Source: Actinomycetes bacterium (lineage in GTDB: Bacteria; Actinomycetota; Thermoleophilia; RBG-16-64-13). From it: 7,509 nucleotides of DNA. The first letter of the stretch is position 1. Each line of letters begins with the position of its first letter. Location: NCBI GenBank assembly GCA_021815245.1, contig JAKAHF010000090.1, positions 1 through 7,509 of the forward strand, written 5' to 3'. Shown here piece by piece: positions 1 through 5,541 of this stretch. Both the position numbers and the translations under genes were made by a program. Under the pieces are notes generated by a model that worked only from the letters and a program-made list of their open reading frames with translations, did no database searches and was not told the DNA's origin.

Positions 1-1
1 C

Positions 2-352
2 TTGCTTCTTGGAGGCATCAACGACTCGCCGGAGCAGGCGCGGGCGCTTGTTCGACTTCTACGAGGGCATGTGGTCGCCGTGAACCTACTAGCCTGGAAC
101 CCGGTGCTCCCGGGCGTCAGGGTCTCGCCGACCTCGCATCCCGGCCGACGCGGTCAGGGACAACGGTCCGCGGACCACACCGAAACGAGAGCCAGAACCG
201 TGCCGCTCCGCGCACCGGCCGCTGCCTCGGTTGCCGCCTTTCGTGAGGTGTTGGCTTCAAGTCGCATCGAGGTCGTCGTCAGACGCAGCAAGGGGGGGGC
301 CGTACAAGGCGCCTGTGGGCAGCTGGCGGGCAGACGAAAGGCCGGCTCCTAG
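2..352 (+). CDS. RlmN/Cfr-family 23S rRNA (adenine-C2) methyltransferase-like radical SAM protein, C-terminal part (5' end outside window)
   Basis: The frame is open from the window edge to a TAG at 350-352, giving 116 residues of a longer protein. Three landmarks match the C-terminal part of RlmN-type radical-SAM methyltransferases: LLGGINDSPEQARALVRLL at residues 2-20 (family pattern L-x-G-[VI]-N-D-S-x-x-x-A-x-x-L), VNLLAWNP at 27-34 (family VNLIPxNP), and a final VVVRRSKGGAVQGACGQLAG whose Cys105 matches the conserved methyl-carrying cysteine (Cys355 of E. coli RlmN). RlmN methylates C2 of A2503 in 23S rRNA, and A37 of some tRNAs in E. coli. The SAM-binding CxxxCxxC cluster would lie upstream and is not visible. 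Oddities are a polar Arg/Gly-rich stretch of roughly 20-25 extra residues (about 39-67) and an eight-G run at 292-299. The extra length could mark an RlmN paralog, so I leave the symbol blank. It converges on the minus-strand operon. Confidence 0.85.
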   Translation: MLLGGINDSPEQARALVRLLRGHVVAVNLLAWNPVLPGVRVSPTSHPGRRGQGQRSADHTETRARTVPLRAPAAASVAAFREVLASSRIEVVVRRSKGGAVQGACGQLAGRRKAGS

Positions 353-393
353 GGTCGCCTCTCGAGCGTTGTCGATGACCGCACGCTCCCGGT

Positions 394-406
394 CCCGATG
401 CTCGGG
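394..406. other. Small stem-loop in the convergent gap between the RlmN-like gene and the Roadblock gene
   Basis: The 85-bp gap 353-437 separates two convergent genes. It contains a 5-bp inverted repeat with a 3-nt loop, CCCGA-TGC-TCGGG, and a looser repeat GAGCGT (364-369) / ACGCTC (383-388) with a 13-nt spacer. Neither is followed by a T-run on either strand, so a standard intrinsic terminator is not supported. It could contribute to termination or be chance in GC-rich DNA. Confidence 0.3.
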
Positions 407-437
407 CCGGCACGTCGGCAGGTGGGGCGTCGTCCGG

Positions 438-797
438 CTACTTGCCCAGCGATGCGAGATTGCCGGAAAGTGCTCCGAGGCTCCCTGCTGTCGCAACTAG
501 CGCCAACATGACATCGGGCGCGAATGGGGCGAGGACGACGGTCAGCTTGTCGAATTCGATGCGCATCGTGTCGAGAAAGCCTGCTTGCACCTGGAGGCCG
601 AACCGCTGAACGGTCGACACCGTGTCGATCGCAAGTGCCGCGATGCTGTCGATATCGACGCCGGGCACAGCGACCCCGCTGATCATGAGGCCTTGATCCG
701 ACACCAGTAGGGCCGCCTTCATGCCCGGGATGTTCATGTAGTCGGCAAGCGCGTCTTTGAGCGGGTCGGCTCCGTGTGATGCGGCTGCTGCAGCCAC
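438..797 (-). CDS. Roadblock/LC7-domain (MglB-like) protein
   Basis: This 119-residue protein has the length and pattern of a single Roadblock/LC7 domain, the fold of MglB-type regulators of small Ras-like GTPases. The helix around PGMKAALLVSDQGLMISG (24-41) gives the characteristic 'x-A-A-L-L-V-S-x-x-G-L' strand turn. Next come an acidic-hydrophobic helix (about 48-66, DIDSIAALAIDTV), a central strand pair (about 75-92), and a C-terminal L-A-L-V-A-T-A-G-S-L-G stretch (98-108) typical of the last strand and helix. No signal peptide or membrane segment is seen, so it should be cytosolic. The start is GTG at 795-797, directly after the TGA of the upstream gene (798-800), with a good AGGAG six bases before it. 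It is the last gene of the parAB run. No MglA-type small GTPase is visible beside it, so its partner is unknown. The domain call is strong; the role is not known. Confidence 0.88.
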   Translation of the reverse strand: MAAAAASHGADPLKDALADYMNIPGMKAALLVSDQGLMISGVAVPGVDIDSIAALAIDTVSTVQRFGLQVQAGFLDTMRIEFDKLTVVLAPFAPDVMLALVATAGSLGALSGNLASLGK

Positions 798-1112
798 TCA
801 GGTCTCCTCTTGTATGCCGATCTGCGCGAACTGAATACGGAACAGCTTGGCGGCCCGCTCTGCCTCGTCTTGGCTGCCGTAGCGGATGCAAAGTCCCGTC
901 GGACGCGAGGCCATCTCGCTGACGAACATGCCGCTTCGCTCGAGCCGAGGGTCGGCAGAGTTCGAGGTCGCAATGCCTTCAGTCGGCCAGGAAACCATTG
1001 AGTCGCCCGAGAGAAAGAGGTCGGTGCTCTCGGCCCTGGTCAGGGTCACTCTGACACTGACGGCCCAAGTGCCGGAAGTCGGTTCGTGTGTGACTGTCGC
1101 CGCATATCCCAT
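798..1112 (-). CDS. Hypothetical protein (104 aa) between parB and the Roadblock gene
   Basis: I do not recognise this protein. The frame runs from ATG at 1110-1112 to TGA at 798-800, which immediately abuts the GTG of the Roadblock gene. The sequence reads as a soluble small alpha/beta protein. It has alternating hydrophobic strands at the N-terminus (TWAVSVRVTLT, 15-25), a Trp-containing segment (SMVSWPTEG, 38-46), a strand GLCIRYGS (73-80), then an amphipathic helix QDEAERAAKLFRIQFAQIG (81-99). There is one cysteine (C75), no signal peptide and no membrane segment. The start has no good Shine-Dalgarno; the 36-bp gap after parB instead carries a GC-rich stem-loop. Evidence that it is real is its tight fit between two recognisable genes, the strong ribosome site placed in its 3' end for the next gene, and protein-like hydrophobic patterning. 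Its junction with the Roadblock gene suggests the two are made together. Confidence 0.75.
   Translation of the reverse strand: MGYAATVTHEPTSGTWAVSVRVTLTRAESTDLFLSGDSMVSWPTEGIATSNSADPRLERSGMFVSEMASRPTGLCIRYGSQDEAERAAKLFRIQFAQIGIQEET
804..808 (-). promoter_or_regulatory. Ribosome binding site for the Roadblock gene
   Basis: The minus strand reads AGGAG, six bases before the GTG at 795-797, inside the 3' end of the preceding gene. It supports the GTG as the start and indicates independent reinitiation at the TGAGTG junction. Confidence 0.75.
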
Positions 1113-1128
1113 GAGGTCATCATACCAA

Positions 1129-1146
1129 CGACGCGCGAGCGCGTCG
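1129..1146 (-). other. GC-rich stem-loop just after the parB stop codon
   Basis: A perfect 7-bp inverted repeat, CGACGCG and CGCGTCG, surrounds a 4-nt loop, two bases past the parB TAG (1149-1151) and about 16 bases before the next gene's ATG. No U-run follows in the direction of transcription, so it is not a standard terminator. It could be a 3' stability element for the parAB part of the transcript or a brake on translation of the small gene behind it. Confidence 0.45.
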
Positions 1147-1148
1147 CG

Positions 1149-2084
1149 CTAGGAGTCTCCGAGGAGCCGGCCGATGATCTGCCTCAGTTGTGAGTGGTCT
1201 TTGAACGGCACCTCTATCACGCCGCCCTTGCCCCTCTCCTTCACCCTGGGAGCGACTCCCAGCAGGCCATACACAGCATCGCTTATCTCGTCGAGAGTCT
1301 CTCGATCGAGCGACGAGGGGTTGACCGCCACTACCTTCTGTTTGGGTCCTGATTCGGCGGTGTTTCTCACTTCATCTTCCACCTGTCGGACCGATAGTCC
1401 CTTGTCGACGACCTTGCGGGCCAACTGAAGCTGTCTGCCCCGCTCCGGCAAGCCTAGCAGCGCGCGACCGTGTCCTTCAGAGATCGACCCGTCGGCAAGC
1501 ATTTCTTGCACCGGCCCGGGTAGGTCGAGAAGACGGATCTTGTTCGCGATCGCCGATCGGCTCTTGCCCACGCGTGCGGCGAGACTCTCCTGCGTGACAC
1601 CGAGATCGTCGAGAAGCACCTTGAGAGCATACGCCTCGTCGACCGGATTGAGTTGCTGCCGCACGACATTCTCGATCAACGCCAGCTCGAGGCTTTCGAC
1701 GTCGGAAGCCTTGCGAATGATCGCGGGAACTACGGTGAAGCCGGCCAGCTGTGCGGCCCTCCACCGCCGCTCCCCCGCGATTATCTCGTACCCCTCGCCC
1801 GTCTCGCGCACGATGATGGGCTGGACCACGCCCACTGCCGAGATAGACGAGGCCAGTTCGTCGAGGGCTTCAGGGTCAAAAGCGCGACGGGGCTGGCGGG
1901 GATTGCGCCGCACCAGTCCGACGGGGATCTCGATCACACCCGCCGCGGGCGTGGCGGTGTCACCTTGGGCGTCCTCGGGTCCGGGCGGCGAGCCGGCATT
2001 TGGCGCCTCGGCAGTAGTCTGGTCTGCCTCTCCATCGCCTAGCAGGGCGGCGAGTCCGCGGCCGAGACCTGTCTTCCTAGCCAT
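1149..2084 (-). CDS. parB: Chromosome partitioning protein ParB (Spo0J-type CTPase clamp)
   Basis: ParB binds parS, loads as a CTP-gated sliding clamp and spreads around the origin region, where it stimulates the ParA ATPase and helps load SMC. The 311-residue protein has the full domain order. It begins with the N-terminal MARKTGLGRGLAALLGD motif that contacts ParA. The CTP-binding region follows, with the strand after IEIPVGLVRRNPRQPRRAF (51-69), the AGERRWRA box (103-110) and ENVVRQQLNPVDEA (138-151). A helix-turn-helix around VTQESLAARVGKSRSAIANKIRLL (163-186) reads parS. The conserved SEGHGRALLGL is at 202-212, and the dimerising C-terminus GVIEVPFKDHSQLRQIIGRL at 288-307. The start is ATG at 2082-2084, nine bases after GGAGG; the longer frame to 2264 is rejected because it precedes the conserved N-terminus. 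It overlaps parA by 8 nt, indicating coupled translation. Length and motifs are normal. A Noc paralog is unlikely given the pairing with parA. Confidence 0.97.
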   Translation of the reverse strand: MARKTGLGRGLAALLGDGEADQTTAEAPNAGSPPGPEDAQGDTATPAAGVIEIPVGLVRRNPRQPRRAFDPEALDELASSISAVGVVQPIIVRETGEGYEIIAGERRWRAAQLAGFTVVPAIIRKASDVESLELALIENVVRQQLNPVDEAYALKVLLDDLGVTQESLAARVGKSRSAIANKIRLLDLPGPVQEMLADGSISEGHGRALLGLPERGRQLQLARKVVDKGLSVRQVEDEVRNTAESGPKQKVVAVNPSSLDRETLDEISDAVYGLLGVAPRVKERGKGGVIEVPFKDHSQLRQIIGRLLGDS

Positions 2085-2841
2085 GGTCGACAACCTCCAG
2101 AGCGAGATCGAAGTAGGCGTCCGACCCTGCGCATTGAGGGTCGAGCATAGACACAGGTATGCCGTGGCTTGGAGCCTCGGCAAGAGGCACGTTGCGCGGC
2201 ACGACCGTCTTGAAACCCAGTTCGGGGAGGGGCGCGCACACCTCGTCCTCAACCTGCCGGGCAAGAGTCGTGCGCGTGTCGACCATCGTGAGAACGAGGC
2301 CGGCGATCTTCAACTCGATATTGAGCCGCTCGCGTACTGCCGAGATGGTAGACACCAACTGGGCGAGACCCTCGAGGGCATAGTACTCGGCCTGGACGGG
2401 GATGATGACCTTCTCGGCGGCAACGAGGGCGTTGACGGTCAGCAACCCGAGCGACGGAGGACAGTCGATGAAGACGTACGAATACTGCTCACTTGCCTTG
2501 CCAGGGCCTCTCAGTGCGTCCCTGAGCCGGTATTCCCGACGCTCCAGCTTCGGAAGCAGCACGCTGGCACCGGCCATGTCCGGTGACGCCGGAGCGACGT
2601 CGAGGTTGGCGACCGGCGTAGATCGGACGATCGACGCGATGTCTTTCTCGCCCAACAGGACTTCCAGGATGCTGGCCTCGCCGGTCTTGACTCTGACTCC
2701 CAGACCATGAGACGCGTTCGCTTGCGCGTCCATGTCGACCAACAGCACCTTCTCGCCGGACTGGGCGAGGTTGGCCGCTAAGTTGACGGCGGTCGTGGTC
2801 TTGCCTACCCCGCCCTTCTGATTTGCGATTGCGTAGATCAG
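2077..2841 (-). CDS. parA: Chromosome partitioning ATPase ParA (Soj)
   Basis: ParA is the ATP-dependent, DNA-binding partner of ParB that drives movement of the origin. It shows the deviant Walker A KGGVGKT (residues 9-15), the A' motif DMDAQ (36-40), Walker B VFIDCPPSLGLLT (123-135), and the DNA-binding RNVPLAEAPSHG (216-227). About 254 residues is the usual Soj length. The start is unusual: the frame has no ATG, GTG or TTG between the rsmG stop (2876) and the Walker A motif. The best candidate is CTG at 2839-2841, eight bases after AGAAAGGG; ATT at 2845-2847 is only two bases from that site but would give M-A-L-I-Y-A-I-A-N, which aligns better with family N-termini. The nearest in-frame GTG that I found upstream (3022-3024) lies deep inside rsmG and would add about 60 unrelated residues. 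The stop overlaps parB by 8 nt. Identity is certain; the exact start is not. Confidence 0.95.
   Translation of the reverse strand: MIYAIANQKGGVGKTTTAVNLAANLAQSGEKVLLVDMDAQANASHGLGVRVKTGEASILEVLLGEKDIASIVRSTPVANLDVAPASPDMAGASVLLPKLERREYRLRDALRGPGKASEQYSYVFIDCPPSLGLLTVNALVAAEKVIIPVQAEYYALEGLAQLVSTISAVRERLNIELKIAGLVLTMVDTRTTLARQVEDEVCAPLPELGFKTVVPRNVPLAEAPSHGIPVSMLDPQCAGSDAYFDLALEVVDHG
2094..2098 (-). promoter_or_regulatory. Ribosome binding site for parB
   Basis: The minus strand reads GGAGG nine bases before the ATG at 2082-2084, inside the end of parA. It fixes the parB start at the conserved MARKTGLGRG N-terminus. Confidence 0.85.
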
Positions 2842-2849
2842 TGCAATGC

Positions 2850-2857
2850 CCTTTCTT
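2850..2857 (-). promoter_or_regulatory. Ribosome binding site for parA, deciding a non-canonical start
   Basis: The minus strand reads AGAAAGGG in the 34-bp gap after rsmG. Its spacing is eight bases to CTG (2839-2841) and two bases to ATT (2845-2847). Spacing favours CTG. Confidence 0.6.
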
Positions 2858-2875
2858 AGTCGGTGCCGGCAGGCG

Positions 2876-3580
2876 CTAGGCCGCGCCGAGCGGTCGCTTG
2901 ACGGGAGTCCCCGGGCGCCGGGGATACTCTCTTGGCGTGGGACGGACCTTGTGAGCCACGAAGGCCCAGCGGTTCGCCGCCCCCTCGAACGGCTCCAGCC
3001 GGACCGCGTCGAGTCCGTCGGCACCCAGTATACCGAGCGCGGTGGTAGCCTCAATACGCTCTTGGTCTGAGATCAGCCCCTTCATCGCGATCATCGTCCC
3101 TCCCTGCTTGAGGAGGGGCACCGAGTATTCCGCCACCACGGGAAGCGAGGCGACTGCTCGCGAGACCGCCACGTCATGTTGCCCACGACCGCCCCCCCGT
3201 CCGTAGTCCTCGGCCCGCGCACACACGACGGTCATGTTCTGGAGTCGCATCGTGCCCGCAGTCTGCTCGACATACGCGCACTTCTTGCGCTGCGACTCCA
3301 GGGCGGTGACCTGACAGGTCGGCAGCGCCAACGCCAGCACCAGGGCGGGGAGCCCGCCTCCCGAGCCGATGTCCACGATAGTCGAAGCCTGCCGAACCTC
3401 CTCAATATCGAGTAGGGACAGCGAATCAAGGAAATGCTGCCGCTCGATCTCGATCGGGACCTGTACGGAGGTGATGTTGAATCCGGCTCCGAGAATCAAG
3501 TCGCCGAGCCGTTCTAGGTTCGCCAAGCGTTCATCTGCCAAGCCGCGGCGGCGGTATTCGGCGTCATGGGTCAGCTTCAC
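2876..3580 (-). CDS. rsmG: 16S rRNA (guanine527-N7)-methyltransferase RsmG (GidB)
   Basis: RsmG transfers a methyl group from S-adenosylmethionine to N7 of G527 in the 530 loop of 16S rRNA; loss of it gives low-level streptomycin resistance in several bacteria. The 234-residue protein carries the GidB pattern: a helical N-terminus, FNITSVQVPIEIERQHFLDSL (about 34-54), the SAM-binding loop VDIGSGGGLPALVLAL (69-84), an acidic ribose-contacting residue in the ALES strand (about 93-96), and the conserved SRAVASL (140-146). The chosen start is GTG at 3578-3580, because it overlaps the mnmG TGA as GTGA and has AGGGAG eleven bases upstream. The longer frame to 3736 only covers mnmG in another phase. 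The C-terminal tail is Arg/Pro-rich. A seven-G run (complement of 3192-3198) encodes Gly/Arg residues around 129-132 and does not break the frame. Confidence 0.96.
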   Translation of the reverse strand: MKLTHDAEYRRRGLADERLANLERLGDLILGAGFNITSVQVPIEIERQHFLDSLSLLDIEEVRQASTIVDIGSGGGLPALVLALALPTCQVTALESQRKKCAYVEQTAGTMRLQNMTVVCARAEDYGRGGGRGQHDVAVSRAVASLPVVAEYSVPLLKQGGTMIAMKGLISDQERIEATTALGILGADGLDAVRLEPFEGAANRWAFVAHKVRPTPREYPRRPGTPVKRPLGAA

Positions 3581-5541
3581 CGTGCCGAACGCTCCCTGGC
3601 TGCCCTGTGCACGTGTACTAGCAGGATGGAGATATCGGCAGGAGACACACCGGGTATTCGCGAAGCCTGTCCGACGGTCGCGGGGCGCGTTCGTCCAAGC
3701 TTGTCTTTCGCCTCGTAAGTAAGGCCTTGAAGGCACGAGTAGTCGAGTTCGTCAGGGATGGCCATCGTCTCCGTGGCACGATGGCGCCTGATTTCGTCGT
3801 TCTGCCGCCTCAGGTACCCCTCGTACTTGGCTTCTATCTCGAGTCGCTCGATCACTCCCTCCGGAGCGGCCAGAAGCCGCTCCCCTTCGCCCTCGGGGAA
3901 CATGCGCACGAGATCACGGTAGGAGACTTCCGGCCTACGGAGCACGCGTGAGGCGCTTTGCGACTGCTCCAGTGGCGAGGTACCGAGACCCTCGAGCACG
4001 GCGTCGCTCGCCCTACTCGACCTCACCTGGAGCGAATCGAGCAGGGCGCTATACTCCGCGATCATCCGCTGCCGCGCTTGGACTGATTCGAGCTGCTCGG
4101 CGCTTATCAGGCCCAGTCGATGCCCCAGGTGACTGAGTCGCTCCGCCGCATTGTCGTGCCGCAACAAGAGCCGGTACTCGGCGCGGGAGGTGAACATGCG
4201 ATAGGGCTCATCGACGCCCTTCGTCACAAGATCGTCGATGAGCACCCCGATGTAGGCTTCGTGCCTTCCGAGGATGAACGGCGGTTCGTCACGCGCGTAG
4301 AGCGCGGCGTTGATGCCGGCCATCAGTCCTTGAGCGGCAGCCTCCTCGTATCCTGAGGTGCCGTTGATCTGCCCGGCACTGAAGAGTCCGGCGAGACGCT
4401 TGCTCTGAAGCGCCAGAGATAGCTGCTCGGGCGGGATGTAATCGTATTCCACCGCGTAGCCGGGCCTGACCAGCCGGGCGTTTTCGAGTCCCGGGGTCGC
4501 GTGGATGATCATCTCTTGCACAAATACAGGCAGACTGGTCGTCAGGCCCTGGAGATACATCTCCGTGGTGGTAACGCCCTCCGGCTCGACGAACACAGGA
4601 TGGTGAGACCTTTCTGGAAAGTTGATCAACTTCCGATCGATCGATGGGCAGTATCTCGGTCCCTTCCCACTGACTGAGCCACTCTTCAGCGGACTGAGAT
4701 GCAGGTGGTTCGCGACCACCTCATGGGTCTCAGGGGTGGTGTGAGTTAGGTAGCAGGGCAACTGGCGACGCCGCGTTGGTGTCGCCCAGTGCGAGAAGGC
4801 CAAAGCTTCTTCGTCGCCGTTTTGCACGACCATCTTTGACGGATCTATGGTCGATCCGTCGATCCGGGGGGGTGTGGCCGACTGGAAGCGGGCTAGTTCA
4901 AGCCCGTTTTCGAGCAGGCTCCCCGACAGGAGCCGGGCTGGCAGTTCTCCCACTCGCCCAGCTGGATAGGTCTTGTTGCCAACGACCACCTTCCCTCGCA
5001 GGAAGGTGCCCGTCGCTATTACCACGGCACGGCAGGGTAGCCGGCGTCCATCGGCAAGCTTCAGCCCCTGGATTGTTTCACGTGAAACATCGAGCGCCGC
5101 GGCCTCACCCTCCACGATGTCCAACAGCGGGGTGCGGCTAACAACCACCTTCATCCAGTCCTCGTACAGACGCTTGTCGGCCTGAGCCCTCAGCGCTCTC
5201 ACCGCCGGGCCCTTCGATGTGTTCAGCAGCTTCATCTGTACGAACGCCCGGTCAGTGTTCCGGCCCTGTTCTCCTCCGAGAGCATCCACCTCTCGCGTCA
5301 ATTGCCCCTTGCCTACCCCGCCAACCGCCGGATTGCAGGGCATCAACGCAATATTGTCGACATGCAGGGTCACAAGAGCGGTCCTACGCCCCATTCGAGC
5401 CGACGCAAGCGCCGCTTCACAGCCAGCGTGTCCCCCTCCGACGACCACCACATCGTACGCCGTCGCACTCGCCTCCTTGCCGGCCGCCACTCTCACGGCC
5501 GACCGCCCGACCCTTCTTCCCGCGCCGGTAGTGTCCCACAT
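3577..5541 (-). CDS. mnmG: tRNA uridine-5-carboxymethylaminomethyl modification enzyme MnmG (GidA)
   Basis: MnmG is the FAD/NADH-dependent half of the MnmE-MnmG complex that installs the (carboxymethyl)aminomethyl group at C5 of wobble U34 in tRNAs reading two-fold codons. Numbered from ATG at 5539-5541 (654 aa), the FAD-binding YDVVVVGGGHAGCEAALA is at 29-46, the catalytic-region CNPAVGGVGKGQL at 69-81, ATGTFLRG at 176-183, the signature GPRYCPSI at 294-301, the second signature AGQINGTSGYEEAAAQG at 389-405, and TSRAEYRLLLRHDNA at 451-465. The C-terminal helical domain has the KYEGYLRRQ motif that receives MnmE. The ATG has GGGAG seven bases upstream but gives a 28-residue Arg/Ala-rich lead and overlaps the upstream gene by 49 nt. 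A GTG at 5494-5496, forming GTGA with the upstream TGA, would give 639 aa, nearer the usual length. It ends in a GTGA overlap with rsmG. A parS site lies within the gene. Confidence 0.96.
   Translation of the reverse strand: MWDTTGAGRRVGRSAVRVAAGKEASATAYDVVVVGGGHAGCEAALASARMGRRTALVTLHVDNIALMPCNPAVGGVGKGQLTREVDALGGEQGRNTDRAFVQMKLLNTSKGPAVRALRAQADKRLYEDWMKVVVSRTPLLDIVEGEAAALDVSRETIQGLKLADGRRLPCRAVVIATGTFLRGKVVVGNKTYPAGRVGELPARLLSGSLLENGLELARFQSATPPRIDGSTIDPSKMVVQNGDEEALAFSHWATPTRRRQLPCYLTHTTPETHEVVANHLHLSPLKSGSVSGKGPRYCPSIDRKLINFPERSHHPVFVEPEGVTTTEMYLQGLTTSLPVFVQEMIIHATPGLENARLVRPGYAVEYDYIPPEQLSLALQSKRLAGLFSAGQINGTSGYEEAAAQGLMAGINAALYARDEPPFILGRHEAYIGVLIDDLVTKGVDEPYRMFTSRAEYRLLLRHDNAAERLSHLGHRLGLISAEQLESVQARQRMIAEYSALLDSLQVRSSRASDAVLEGLGTSPLEQSQSASRVLRRPEVSYRDLVRMFPEGEGERLLAAPEGVIERLEIEAKYEGYLRRQNDEIRRHRATETMAIPDELDYSCLQGLTYEAKDKLGRTRPATVGQASRIPGVSPADISILLVHVHRAARERSAR
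3592..3597 (-). promoter_or_regulatory. Ribosome binding site for rsmG
   Basis: The minus strand reads AGGGAG eleven bases before the GTG at 3578-3580, within the end of mnmG. It supports the GTGA-overlap start of rsmG over the longer frame. Confidence 0.65.
5074..5089. promoter_or_regulatory. parS: parS centromere site (perfect 16-bp palindrome) inside mnmG
   Basis: The sequence TGTTTCACGTGAAACA is the consensus parS palindrome recognised by Spo0J/ParB proteins, with no mismatch. It sits within mnmG and encodes the V-S-R-E-T stretch at residues 152-156, about 3 kb upstream of parB in the same operon. ParB should nucleate here and spread over the surrounding genes. It is the only copy found by eye in the window. 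Its position agrees with an origin-proximal location. Confidence 0.95.

Noticed and set aside
353..437. Bidirectional intrinsic terminator between the convergent genes
   Set aside because: Only short stems without a T-run on either strand; reported as a weak stem-loop instead.
231..500. Small plus-strand frame (89 codons) overlapping the RlmN-like end and the Roadblock end
   Set aside because: It is in a different phase from the recognisable RlmN-like C-terminus, which explains the same bases; no motif or ribosome site.
2085..2264. N-terminal extension of parB to 2264
   Set aside because: It precedes the conserved MARKTGLGRG start, which has its own GGAGG, and lies in parA coding sequence.
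1540..2586. Plus-strand frame of 348 codons across parB and parA
   Set aside because: Its sequence is the antisense shadow of ParB/ParA and has no family pattern.
2842..3054. N-terminal extension of parA into rsmG
   Set aside because: The residues are Arg/Ser/Pro-rich with no resemblance to ParA, and would overlap rsmG by more than 140 bases.
3605..3620. Second parS-like site around a CACGTG core
   Set aside because: Outside the central six bases only three of ten positions match the consensus.
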